This document shows positions 48,911-60,669 of a stretch of DNA of 64,000 nt, piece after piece. Positions within the stretch are counted from its first letter, which is position 1. Each line of letters begins with the position of its first letter. The notes under the pieces are model-generated. The model had not been told where the DNA came from and ran no database searches. It was given only the letters and a program-made list of their open reading frames with translations. Position numbers and translations under genes: made by a program. Source of the stretch: Cladocopium goreaui (taxonomy: Eukaryota > Sar > Dinophyceae > Suessiales > Symbiodiniaceae); the NCBI GenBank assembly GCA_947184155.2, contig CAMXCT020006759.1, forward strand, positions 255,001 through 319,000. The letters are read 5' to 3'.

Positions 48911-51480
48911 CTGGCGCCGGGCAAAGCATGGGGGGATTTCACCACCCAAATGGAGATTGAAATCGGGTGTCTTTACCATCAGAAATGGGGAGTAAAAATA
49001 GGATTGTCACTGATAATCATTCAACACATTTATCTGAATATTTTTCGGATGTAATTTGTCTAATCGTTGCGATGTGTGGGTTTGCCGATGCCCCAAACAC
49101 CAACGGAACAATGATGATCAACTGATCAACCAAGCCGTGGGCCCGGCCCTTTGGCCCAAGATTGGCCCAAGATCTTGAGAACGAGTTGTCAAGACTGGGT
49201 GCCTCAAAAAGTTGGAATCTGTTGGATGTGTCACCACTAGTGGGTCTGAAATGGTGTGATCCATTCCCAAATCAATGGACAGAAACGGACATCCCGATCA
49301 GCAATCGAAGGTTTTCCACAGCCATCTTTCGTTCTAGACGGACTCCTCACAGAGATCACCTTTTCTTGGTGAGTGCTGGGTGCTCCATGTTCACGGAACG
49401 CACCTAGCAGTTTCACTCCAAGGGTGACTGCACTCCAAGGGTGACTGCAAAAAAAAAATGCAGTACCAAGACATTTAGATCTAGTGACAGAGGTTGCAAG
49501 GTCCTCTAAAAACGTAGCAAGGGGTAGTGCCGTGATGTGGCTAGCAATGTACAGGCCAATCTGGATTGCTTCAGCGAGAAGTGTTACTGTTTTAAATGAC
49601 GGTTGTTTATCGCTGTTTGCTTTTTCCAAGATGTCCAGAGAACTTGCTTTCAGACTGGCAGGTCAATAACTTGCCACTGCTAGCCACGGCTGGAAAAAAA
49701 GGTGAGAGTCTGGACTAGTGCCCTTCCAACCGAAGGCCAACTGGTTCATGATCCAAGTACCAAAGTCATCTCCATTACGGATCAGAATTCTGCAATGCTC
49801 ACCGCATGGGCTGAAGCAGTATCACTTTCCTCCTGTGAGGTGAGCTGCCGCAAAAGGACAGGAGTTGACCCCCCTGGCAGATTTCAGTGTTTTCCAAATA
49901 GGGAAAGACCCCAAAACAATTGGTGTCCCAATTAAAATGACCATTTTGGAGTCCCCCCATGACTTAGGAACCCCCCGTGACGTTTTTGTTGCACCCAACA
50001 CAGGCAGTGTCCCTCTGAAGCACAGGTGTCGTCGGTGGCAAGCGGCTCCCCTCTTGCACCTGCAAATCATGAACTTTTCGACCAATAGCTTGGATGATTA
50101 TGTGTCCCACATGATAAAAATTCCGTCGGTCGTGATAAAATCCCCCAAAAAAATGTTGTTTTTCATGGTGATTCGTAAGTCATGGATAATCTCCAATCAA
50201 TTTTATAAAGCGATGGTTCTATAACCCAGCGATCAGCCATCATCAACCATCGACCACAAGCAACTATCCTCAACCATCATCAGTTTCCCAAATGTTTTTC
50301 AAGTTTAAGTTTAAGGCTTAACTTGGCCGTTACAGTCAGGGTTAAAAACCCAGTACATCATAATTAAAACCATGTTTCGTAACTAATACTGATTTGTGTG
50401 AAAATGTGGGGATCCCCAATTCCACAGCTTTATTGTCACGGTTCTCATTCAAGTGGCCATGCCCGGGTGTACCCCATTTTCAGAAAGCTAACTTTGTACG
50501 GGTTAAGAAACCAAAAAAAAACTAGGGCTTATCATCTGTGCTATGGATAAAACATGGATTGTGTTGCCCATTTATCCCATGTTTTGACCATAGCACATGG
50601 CTATATAGCCTTCTATTCACCTCAAAATCACTGGTATAGGTCGTTTGATCCGATGATCCGAGCCCACAGATCATATTGACTCGATGACTCCCATCTGATT
50701 TATGATCTCCCGATCTCCCATGAAATCCCCATACTGGTTGATTGAAGCATATGAAATTCCCATATCAACTGTTGGATAAAGAAACTGCCTCCCAGAGCTG
50801 CCCCACCCAGGGCCGGCCTCTTTCGCCAGCTCTGCCTCCAAGAGCTGCATGTCTACGCCTTCGCCACCGTGCTTCCTCGGCGCCGTGGCACGACATGGTA
50901 AATCTACGGTAGTTTAAGCCACTCAAATGGATGAAAATGGTGTCTTTTTGACCCACTCAAATGGGAAAAGCATGGAAAAGCGGGTTTCAGAAACTTTTGG
51001 AATCTGAGGGTTCTAAGACACTGTGGGTGAAGTGGTTCTTTGGTTCAAGCTGCTACGGAACATGGGGACTGGGCAGGTCTGGGAAAGAAGTGCCCAACAA
51101 TCCGCGTAAGGAGCTTTGCCACTGCCAGGGGGAAGCCCTAAATGAGTGTTCCCTCTCAAATAGGGGGTAGTTCAACTACATCAATTCGTTCCAGAGCATT
51201 GTGTGCATGCATAATAAAGTGTTCATAGTTTCCAGAGGTGTATCAAATCTATTCTATGTTCAACTGATATCTTTTGCATCCTGCATCGTAGGATATCTTA
51301 ACAAAATCCTTGATCATCTAGCTCACCACAGTACGGGGCATGCCATTAGGATGGCCACAACTATTTGCTCATCAAATCTCCATTTTCTCCGCCTAACAAA
51401 AACAATCCAATCTGTCCACTATTCATCTAGACACCACCCTTTCACGTGGATAAACCCCGAATATTTCTTGCTGAAGTGTA
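48911..51480 (-). other. Region where upstream POLD1 exons are expected; one candidate
   Basis: No exon was found with the same certainty as below 48.9 kb. A 35-nt frame at 50852-50818 (acceptor TAG, donor GAG|GC) encodes MQLLEAELAKE; its last six residues match the finger-domain AELAKE of human POLD1, and its order is right. A phrase at about 49509-49480 (LATSVT) recalls the SVT motif but is too short. The rest holds inverted GGGGATCCCC-type hairpins (about 50405-50480). Confidence 0.3.
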
Positions 51481-51747
51481 GATTATATATGTATATACAT
51501 ACATATATATATAATTATATATATATAATTATATATATATGTGTGTGTTTTGTTGGTTTGAACTGCGCTACCAATCCATGCTTACACAAAGGGTTGCTCC
51601 AACACCCCAGACAACAGAAACTCGTTTTATGGCTCAAGACCTCCACAAGAGTGGGGTCATTTCGCTTCCAAGATGCTCCAAATAATGTGGTAAAGCCAAT
51701 ATACAATCAGCCATCTCCAATATTACGAATATCATCAAATGTATATA

Positions 51748-51781
<34 letters not shown>

Positions 51782-51837
51782 ATATATATATATACATATA
51801 TATATGTGTGTATATATACGTGTATATATGTATATAT

Positions 51838-52610
51838 ATATATGGTCTCGTATTCCGTGTGCCTACCCCCCCCCACACACCCCCCCATGGTATGGGTCCC
51901 CAAGTAGCACCCCCTTCCCTTCTATTTGCAAGCTATTGGCAGCATTTCTGAGGTCCAGCCTCCTATTTGCTAGGTCTTTGCAGCATTTCTGACTACCAGC
52001 CTCGCATTTACTAGGTACATGCTACCTTTTAGCGACCTACGTAGCACACATACTCCCTCAAAGTACCTACGTGCTACCTATAGTCATATATACATGTGCT
52101 ATGTATCTACTTCCTATTTACTACCTGTGTACTCTCACAACACTACATGTGTTTAACATATACCGTACCTACCATACATTCCAATGATACCATACATACC
52201 ATACATACCATACGAACTTTGACCGTACATACCATACCTATCATACCTATCATGCATACCACACATACCATACATATGAAACATAATTACCACACCTCCC
52301 ATACATACAATACCAAACATACATGCCATACATACCATACCTACCTTCCATAGCAAACATTCCATGCCCATCATAGTAACCATACATACCATACAGACCA
52401 TACATACTGTCATATCAAACATGCCATACCCAACAGACTTACATACCATACCTACCATCCATACAGTACCACACACCCACCACACCACAGGGGGGGAGGG
52501 GGACAGTACCACACCCCCACCACACCACAGGGGGGGGAGGGGGACAGTACTATGGCTGACCCATGACCATGGCCGGGGGGGGAGGGGGGTTGGAACGCTG
52601 GACCATATAT
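51838..52610 (-). mobile_element. Composite dispersed repeat, copy B (inverted)
   Basis: Reverse-strand counterpart of 26365-27105: unique block 51840-52110 (ATATGGTCTCGT ... TGTATCTACTTCC), a different spacer (CCATA/CATAC pentamer-like repeats, about 52150-52460), then the GTGG/CCCC-rich block 52465-52610 with its internal unit duplicated. CTAT and TA microsatellites precede it (51739-51837). Copy A has TA/TG repeats where copy B has CATAC repeats, so only the two outer blocks are conserved. Confidence 0.8.
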
Positions 52611-52689
52611 ATATATACATATACATATATATATATATATACATACATATATATATATCCAAATGGTATGAAATGGTAGTTTATTAGTG

Positions 52690-54000
52690 GGTTTACCACA
52701 CGAATAATTCCTTGGAGAAAGCCTGACACCCTAGCGCTACTCATCCCCAGCTGCATATCTTCATTGTTGTCCATGGCAATCGCAGAGGCTGGATCCTGCA
52801 GTGAGAAAACAGAGAGAACTTCAGAACCGAGGACATGGTCAAGATCTTCACCAACTTTTTAGGGATGTTAAGCAAGCAAAAGTGGATCTACTCACTTAAA
52901 ACAGGGTTTGAACAAAAAAAATGTGTGTGATCTGAGTGGAAATATGACCAGAAGGAACAACTTGTGCGCTTTCTCCCAACTGAGATGGACAGTACACAGT
53001 ATGACTATGCTGACTACAGGTAGGAAGACTAAGATCCATTCGTAGCCAACATCTCCGACAGCCGCTTGGGGGGTTCTGCCAGTCACCGGGTCCCAGTTGT
53101 CCAAAAAATTTGTATACACCACTTTTGAGATCGCAATGTTCGTAGAAAAAAACATGATAAAATGGTAAGACCACGGTATTCGATGTTTCAGCGGGTCCCG
53201 ATAGCGGCGAAAGCGGCGAGAAATTTCGGAGACCTGCTTTTCCAGCAGACCTCGCCCGCTGGGGATGGACCAATGATTCAAAGGATTGATGGGGAAGATC
53301 TCCGGAAATGCATGGTTTCCAATGAAATATGGGGTGGGGTCCTGTTAAATTTCCTGTAACCAACATAGTGAATACTGGTTTTCGATAGCCACATGTTTTT
53401 TTTCCAATGGGTAGCCTGACTGATAATGAAAATCCACCAGTTCTAGTTCATGTTCCGGAAAGTCCATTGCACAGTCAGAGTACTTCAGGGGAATTGGAGG
53501 GAACAGGGACTTGGTTGGATCATGAATATAAACCCGTTCATTCACAGGCGTTCCGACATTGGGAGGGACAATATGATCCTCATGACAACAGCAATCGTCC
53601 CCATTGGCCATCTAGCCATGGCGAGTCGCCTGTCCCTAGTGGGCCTTTGCAAATTCCTAATTGAGTAGTACCCAGGAACCCAATAATAGTGGTGCTGTAT
53701 GGCCCATTTTCAGTGATCGTCTTCCAATCTCTATATGGTCGTCACCGTGGTATCCCCGGAGCTCCGCCTTCAGATCCCAAGGGAGACAGCGGCAAGGCCA
53801 GGACGTTGAGCAAAGCGCGGTAAGCCTGCGCGGTGGGTTTTTTGTTCACCAAGAAATGGTGGTTTCCATAGAGGAAAACAGTCATAAATGAGAGACTCAA
53901 GGGGGGCCTGTTTTCCCTACAATTCGGGGAATCAAGCTGTTGAAAACCGAAGGGCGGATGTAAAAAGACTCCGGGGGAATGACTTTAATACCCCAAGAGG
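52690..54000 (-). other. Unassigned, possible membrane-protein exons
   Basis: Minus-strand frames at about 53155-53010 (FLDNWDPVTGRTPQAA, then the hydrophobic WILVFLPVVSIVILC), about 53645-53580 (MARWPMGTIAVVMRIILSL) and about 53560-53400 look protein-like, but competing frames on the same DNA look equally good and no phase-consistent chain was found. I do not recognise a family. Confidence 0.2.
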
Positions 54001-54011
54001 TAAATTATGCA

Positions 54012-54235
54012 TCTACTGTATGTATATATATATACATATACATATATATATATATACATATACATATATATATATATATATGCCTACATACATATATACA
54101 TATATACATAGACATATATATATATACATATATGTGTATATTTACATATATATATATATGTATGTCTATGTATATATGTATATATGTATATAGGCATATA
54201 TGTATATATGCATATGTATATATATATATACATAT
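54012..54235. repeat. CATATA microsatellite
   Basis: (TACATA/TATATA)n, about 220 bp. Confidence 0.95.
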
Positions 54236-54397
54236 GTACAGAGATAGGTGGGGTATGGTTTGGAAATGTGAGCACATACTGCGGTGGTTCAAAAGCTATG
54301 ACGCCATCTGAAAGAGGCGCGCCATGGGTAAGTGCGCATAGCCCTAATATCCTTGGGGTTGAAGAGGCCCCAAAGATGCTTGGTCAAACACCAGCCA

Positions 54398-54474
54398 ACT
54401 GGTTGTTGCTGCTTTGTTGTTGCTGCTTTGTTGTTGCTGCTTTGTTGTTGCGTTGTTGTTGTTGTTGTTGTTGT

Positions 54475-54545
<71 letters not shown>

Positions 54546-54598
54546 TTGTTGTTGTGTTGTGTTGTTGTGTTGTTGTGTTGTTGTGTTGTTGTGTTTTA
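54398..54598. repeat. GTTGCT / GTTGTT microsatellite
   Basis: GTTGTTGCTGCTTT units, then (GTTGCT)n, then (TGTTGTGT)n. All frames are homopolymer-like (Cys/Val, Leu, Gln), so not taken as a gene. Confidence 0.95.
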
Positions 54599-55359
54599 TT
54601 GACACATGTTCAATAGACTCTGCAGTGACTGAAAAAAGTACAGTACTGTAGTTGGGATTACAGATGGTGTTAAATCGTCATTTCAGTGTGTCGGAAGGTG
54701 CTATGGGTGCAGAATTCTGGTGTTGCTGCCTTTTGAGCTTTCAAACATATCTGCATATTCAGAGATGTACTGTAGATGTATGCGCATAGTGTTCAAATAT
54801 GTCTGTATATATATAGACACACTTCTGCTACAAACAAAGTATATCTATTGGATCATCTGAACAATACAACACACATGATATCATGTCATACATCATGTGT
54901 CATATATGTAAACATGTACTCACATCTCCCTACATTGATACTATATACAGATCCATATCTAAAAGCAGGTATAACGGTGTCCGAAATAAGATACCCACAT
55001 TGTATCAAATTATCATCAGTTTCCCCGATTCAAATGTCCATTTTGGGTGGGCAAATCCATATGTAATATGTGTTGTGTATCCAATTATATTCCCATAAAA
55101 TGGTATATTCTATACCGCGATATTTCCATTATTTCATGCTTTGTCATAAATCATATCCTCATGGGTTTCACAGGTATCTCCAACTGGTGCCCCATTTTGG
55201 GACACATTTTGGGAGGAATGTGGTATACATCTATACCTAATCATTAAAAAAAACACCCCCAATTGTGATAGGTTTATTATACCCTTACTATACCCCAATT
55301 CGGGATAATGATGGATGATGTAGAATGACTCCCCAGTGGTTGCTTCAGATGGTGACGGC

Positions 55360-56038
55360 CTTCGCCAGGCTGGGTCCGATCTCTGGTCCCAGACCTTCGC
55401 CCAAACCTTGCACTTCCTGACCATGGGGAGACGTGTGGCGAACCTGATGAAGCCAAAATTAGGTATAATAGGCTTATCTAATTAAGAATGAAACCCAATT
55501 TTCGGATATTTTTGGATGGTCGATGATTGGCTTTACATGGCTGTGCCATTAATATTCACATTGGAAAAGATGAAGATATGCTTTTGTTATTCATTTATAT
55601 TATATTCATGTCTGAAACAAAAGAGGATCGTCTACAACAAAAGTGGGGCCAAACCAGCAGAAATTGGTGATTGAGCTCCTAAGGACTAGGAACTGTTCAA
55701 TAGTCATGGTATGTATCAACAATCATACATGGAAAAAAAACTTAGAGTATGAAGTACAGTAACCAGTGTTGCGAACCAGTTCCCACCTGGCATGCTGTAT
55801 TCCAAGTTGTGATGTTTTTTCCAGCCGGATCTGACATGGATAGCCACGGCTCAGCTTACCCCAACCACGCCGAGGCACCAGTTCTTTGTAAAACTCGGCA
55901 CTCGGAAATTCAAAGCCTCACCAGGTCCGCAGGCCCCGAATTGAAAATGAACATGAATATATATATATATATATACATACATACATATATATGTATTTAT
56001 TTATTTATTTATTTATTTATTTATGTATGTATATATAT

Positions 56039-56079
<41 letters not shown>

Positions 56080-59000
56080 GTTATATGTATATATGGATTA
56101 TGAGAAAAGGAATTGGATGATACATGAGATATGATATGATATTATGATATGATAGGACATGATAGGACATGATAGGACATGATAGGACATGATAGGACAT
56201 GATAGGACATGATAGGATGTCTACATATATATGTATTTCAATGGAATCGAATGTAGTTTAATGGAATGTAGTGTAATGGAATGTAATGTAATGTAACGTA
56301 ATGTAACGTATTGTCAGGTAATGTAATGTAATGTATATGTGGCTGTATAAGCAATATCGGGATGGGTGTGTCTGAGAATTTGATATACCCTCGGCCAGTA
56401 TCATCAGGGGATACCGATGATTACTGTTATCAGAGTGGATTTAGGGAAACGAATAGCAGACCACCAAGCAATAAAAAGCACTCAGGCCCCCGGGTCAGTT
56501 CACCCTGGCTCACTGTTCACACCAAGCTGGCAGCTACAGGTTCACCTTCCGAGTGATTTCAAGGATTTGCCGCGCCTGTGTCTGCACTGACTGTGACAAT
56601 CTCAAGATGCCTTTCATCTGCCTCTTCTTCTTCCTTGCCAGCACCTCTTCAGGATTTCAAATGGGGGGTCATTGGGCTACTTCAGCTCCTTGGCTCCCCC
56701 ATGTAGATCCATTTAGTAGGAGATATTGGCCATCCCTGGCTCCTTAGCTCCTCCAATTTCTAGTGCAGGTTGGAGGTCCTTGGGATCTAACTCCAGGCAT
56801 TTTCCTCCTGTCACTGGGGACGGGCCCGTGCCTGTGCTCAAGAGAATCTGCGCGAAGCGTGGGTCGCGGAGCATTCCTCGAGAGAAGAGCACCACGAAAT
56901 AATAGGCATATGGCTTATGTGCCATCAACTCCTGGCAGTGAGCAGCCAGCGTCGTACACATCCTTCGTGGTGTATGGTCAGTGCCGGAATTATAGAACGG
57001 AAGTTGAAGAGGACGAAGGTACGGTTATTTACCGTACCCTGTTGTTCCATAATTCTGTTTTCCTCGGAAGGTGTGAAAAAAAAAATGTATCTGATCTTCC
57101 TCTTAATTTTTTGCGTCGTTCTATAATTCTTGTCGGAGCGCTGCTGTTCTATAATTCTGTTTTCCCCCATTTTTCTCACATTTCCCATTTTCGTTCTATA
57201 ATTAATGTTTCCCGGGCCCCGTTCTATAATTAATTTTTCCGTCGAACGGAAAAATTAATTATAGAACGGACAAATTAATTATAGAATTATAGAACCTCTT
57301 CCGGGGTCCCAGAAATCCTACAAAATCACCATGAAATCTAAGAAAATCACCGTGAAATCCCATAAAATCACCATGAAATCCCATAAAACCACTATGAATT
57401 CCTATAAAATCACCATGAAATCTGAGAAAATCACCTGGTAAATGTGGGAAAAATGGGGGAAAACAGAATTATAGAACGGAAGTTGAGGAGTACGAAGGTA
57501 CGGTTATTTACCGTACCCTGTTGTTCTATAATTCTGTTTTCCTCGGAAAGTATGAGAAAAAATGTATCTGAATTTACTCCTAACCTTTTTCGTCGTTCTA
57601 TAATTCTTGTCGGAGCGCTGTTGTTCTATAATTCTGTTGTCCCCCATTTTTCTCACATTTCCCATTTTCGTTCTATAATTAATGTTTCCCGGACCCCGTT
57701 CTATAATTAATTTTTCCGTCGAACGGAAAAATTAATTATAGAACGGAAAAATTAATTATAGAATTATAGAACCTCTTCCGGGGTCCCAGAAATCCTACAA
57801 AATCACCATGAAATCTAAGAAAATCACCGTGAAATCCCATAAAACCACCATGAAATCCCATAAAACCTCTATGAATTCCTATAAAATCACCATGAAATCT
57901 GAGAAAATCACCTGGTAAATGTGGGAAAAATGGGGGAAAACAGAATTATAGAACGGAAGTTGAGGAGTACGAAGGTACGGTTATTTACCGTACCCTGTTG
58001 TTCTATAATTCTGTTTTCCTCGGAAGGTATGAAAACAAATGTATCTGAATTTACTCCTAACCTTTTTCGTCGTTCTATCCTCATTAAATCCTCATTAAAT
58101 ATGCATTTTATCCTCATTTCCTCATCAAATCCCCATTAAATCCTCATTTTATCCGCGTTTTATTATCATTTCCTCATCATTTCCTCATTTTATCCTCATT
58201 TTATCCTCATTTTATGTCAGTGCCAGGAATTATAGAACGGAGCCAGGAGGACAAAGGTACGGTATTTTACCGTACCTTTGTCCTCTTCCCCGTTCTATAA
58301 TTAAATTTTCCGACTCCGCTCCAGGTTCGAACCCGGAAGAGGACAAAGGTACGGTATTTTACCGTACTTTTGTCCTCTTCGCTCCGTTCTATAATTCTGG
58401 CACTGACTGTATTCTTTTCATATCAGGATGCCAAGGAACCAAAGCCACCCAGGAACCAGCTCATCACCCAGAGATTCAACCAAACTCGGCTATTGCTGCA
58501 TGAAAGGGTTCGAAAGTTTGGTTTAGGTTGCAAAAAAAGGATGTCTCCAACTCAGGTACCCCCAAAAATCTGGATTGATCTTCAAAAAAGTTCCCAATCC
58601 GCAAAAACCAGGTCGCCATAGGTCGCCCCGGGCACCTACAGTACCGGCTTCCCACTGGGTTCCCACTGGGTCCTGAGGAGAGCGAACCATGGCACATTCC
58701 ACGCGTAAATGATTTTGGACCAGGATCTGGAAGACTTCCAAGGTGGCCAAGGCCTGCCAAAGTCGCCCCGTCATTGCACTAGTCCAGAAAATCGTAGCTG
58801 GTCAAGAGCTCTACAGTGTGTTTATATGCATGTGGAAATGGATATCCATAGAGTGTGTTTGTATGTGTATATATATATACATGTATACATCTATACATAT
58901 ATACATATATACATATATACATCTATACATATATGCATATATACATATATACATATATACGTATATACCTATATACATATATCCATATATACATATATAC

Positions 59001-59930
59001 ATATATACATATATACATATATACATATATACAAATATACATATATACATACATATACATACATATACATACATATACATACATATACATACATATACAT
59101 ACATATACATACATATACATATATATATATATACATACATACATATATAATCAAACATATGATTATATATATATGTTATGATAATGATCTATAATGATTT
59201 ATATACAATGATTTACAATGATTTGTAATGATTGTAATGATTAGAATGATTAATCATTAGAATCAAGTTATAATGGTTATAATGATTACAATGATTATAA
59301 TGATTATAATGATTATAATTAGTATATATGCCATGGGAGTCGCAGATTTTCAGGTGTATATGTCACATGAAAAACTCTGAACATTTGAAAACCTAACCAT
59401 AACAACTTGACTTGGGATCTGTGGAAAAATTCTCCAGGCATCACACAGCTCCACTTAACCACATGGCGTTGTCTTAAAAATTGAGGATACCCCAAAAGTG
59501 CCGTTTCAATGGAGAAAACGAGGTTTCGAAACATCGGATTCATGAAATGGACGGGGAAAAAATGAAAGCTAGTTACCTCCCTGCTAGCTTCACCCATGGG
59601 GCCTCTGCATCCGTCACCGAGCCCGTGATCAGAATACGTGCTTTCACTTTGCCCCCTGCAGAACTCTGATTTGCACCTCGGTGGCACGTTCGAGGTTTCG
59701 GGACCAAATGCCCTATTCCATTATGATTTCATGTTACTGCATGGTTTCACACCTGGAAACCACTTTCTGTTGTGATCATTTCAAGTATCCACAATTCAAT
59801 CGGACCGAGTCAAGTAGGACCCTTGGACCCGCAGACCCGAAATCTGGATGTGATGAGTTGCGGAAGACTTTCATGGATACCTTCGCTCTTTGCACAATTT
59901 CGACCACAACGTCCTGTAGAGTCCAAGCAT
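55360..59930 (-). CDS. Unrecognised gene(s): isolated minus-strand exons
   Basis: Five stretches have good frames and canonical local splice grammar: 59930-59881 (two frames possible; one reads [16 protein letters not shown]), 59655-59577 ([19 protein letters not shown], acceptor CAG|G, donor AG|GT), 58753-58688 ([20 protein letters not shown], phase 0 both ends), 56931-56832 ([20 protein letters not shown], donor CAG|GC) and 55416-55360 ([19 protein letters not shown], donor AAG|GC). A sixth may be about 59440-59360 ([12 protein letters not shown]). Exons between them are missing, so they may belong to one gene or several. No known domain is visible. The 1.4 kb element 56975-58409 would lie in the intron between the third and fourth. 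Confidence 0.4.
55955..56335. repeat. TA, ATTT, GATAGGACAT and AATGTAATGT repeats
   Basis: TA-rich DNA with a (TTTA)n patch to about 56100, then seven copies of the 10-mer GATAGGACAT (about 56147-56216), then degenerate (AATGT)n to 56335. Confidence 0.95.
56975..58409. mobile_element. 1435-bp element with terminal inverted repeats and internal tandem units
   Basis: Left end TGGTCAGTGCCGGAATTATA...; right end, read inward, CAGTCAGTGCCAGAATTATA.... TA flanks both (56973-56974 and 58410-58411), here in ordinary sequence, so a TA target duplication is credible. Inside are two full ~478 bp units and a truncated third (equivalent points at 56998, 57477 and 57954), each with many copies of TTCTATAATT or its complement and hairpins with GGTACGGTTATTTACCGTACC. 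No transposase. A 195-bp mini-element with the same ends (58215-58409, TA at 58213-58214) is nested at the right. Related to 43851-44439 by its ends. Confidence 0.8.
58215..58409. mobile_element. Nested 195-bp mini-element
   Basis: Begins TGTCAGTGCCAGGAATTATA and shares its right end with the larger element. Contains two long hairpins, each built on GGACAAAGGTACGGTA-TTTT-TACCGTAC(C/T)TTTGTCC. It could be the youngest, smallest member of the family or the original end of the large one. Confidence 0.55.
58866..59330. repeat. ACATATAT octamer array and AATGATTAT repeats
   Basis: (TACATATA)n at 58866-59150, then (AATGATTATAATGATT)-like units at about 59180-59320. Confidence 0.95.
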
Positions 59931-60299
59931 CTGAAGCCCCAAATCTCCAAAATCAATGCGTTTGAGTAATTTGGAAACTGTAAACCATCTATCTACTATA
60001 CTGGAAGTGAACAAAAATGTGTTCCGAGTGTGTCAATATTACATGTCACAAAAAAAGTCCACATGTTCTAGGTTCAAGAAAATTGTTCACTCTATACCAA
60101 AGGAAATGACTAGCTAGGACTAGAAATTGAAGCAAATGTTGACCCTTGGCCCTATGTCATCATCGGTCACAGTGCTCCTCACGTTGTTGTGCCGGGCCAA
60201 AACGGTGCAACGTCAAGGGCTTCAACTCGTCGCGGAGCCAGACATAGGCCTGCAGAGATCACGCTGAACACATCCTTCGGCACAATCTTGTCCTTCTGT

Positions 60300-60395
60300 A
60301 CATAGATATGATTATATACATATATATATATAATTATATTCATATATACATATATACTTACATGTATTTATATATATAATTATATATATGCTTTT
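60300..60395. repeat. TA-rich tract
   Basis: (TATA/CATATA)n, intergenic between the two minus-strand genes. 59990-60300 shows no supported gene. Confidence 0.8.
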
Positions 60396-60669
60396 ATGGT
60401 GGCAACTGGCTCCTTTGTATTGAGCATCTGGATCTTGGAGAGATATGAGAAAACACATGTTGGCTAATTCTTAAGTAAAGGATAAAGATGGGGAAAGGTG
60501 GATAAAGATGGAACCATGGGGAATCTTGATGATAGGGACCCAATGCATCCTGTCCATCGATGCACGCCCTTCCTTTTTTTGCTCAGCGGTACCCCAGCTG
60601 CTGGCGACTGCGTCTCAAAACGCAGGTGGAATTTGAACCTTGTTTGCATTGAAGCAGGGGTTCTCAAGA

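Noticed and set aside
58318..58340. tRNA B-box-like GGTTCGAACCC
   Set aside because: No A box, no cloverleaf and no flanking acceptor stem; it sits inside a transposon-like element.
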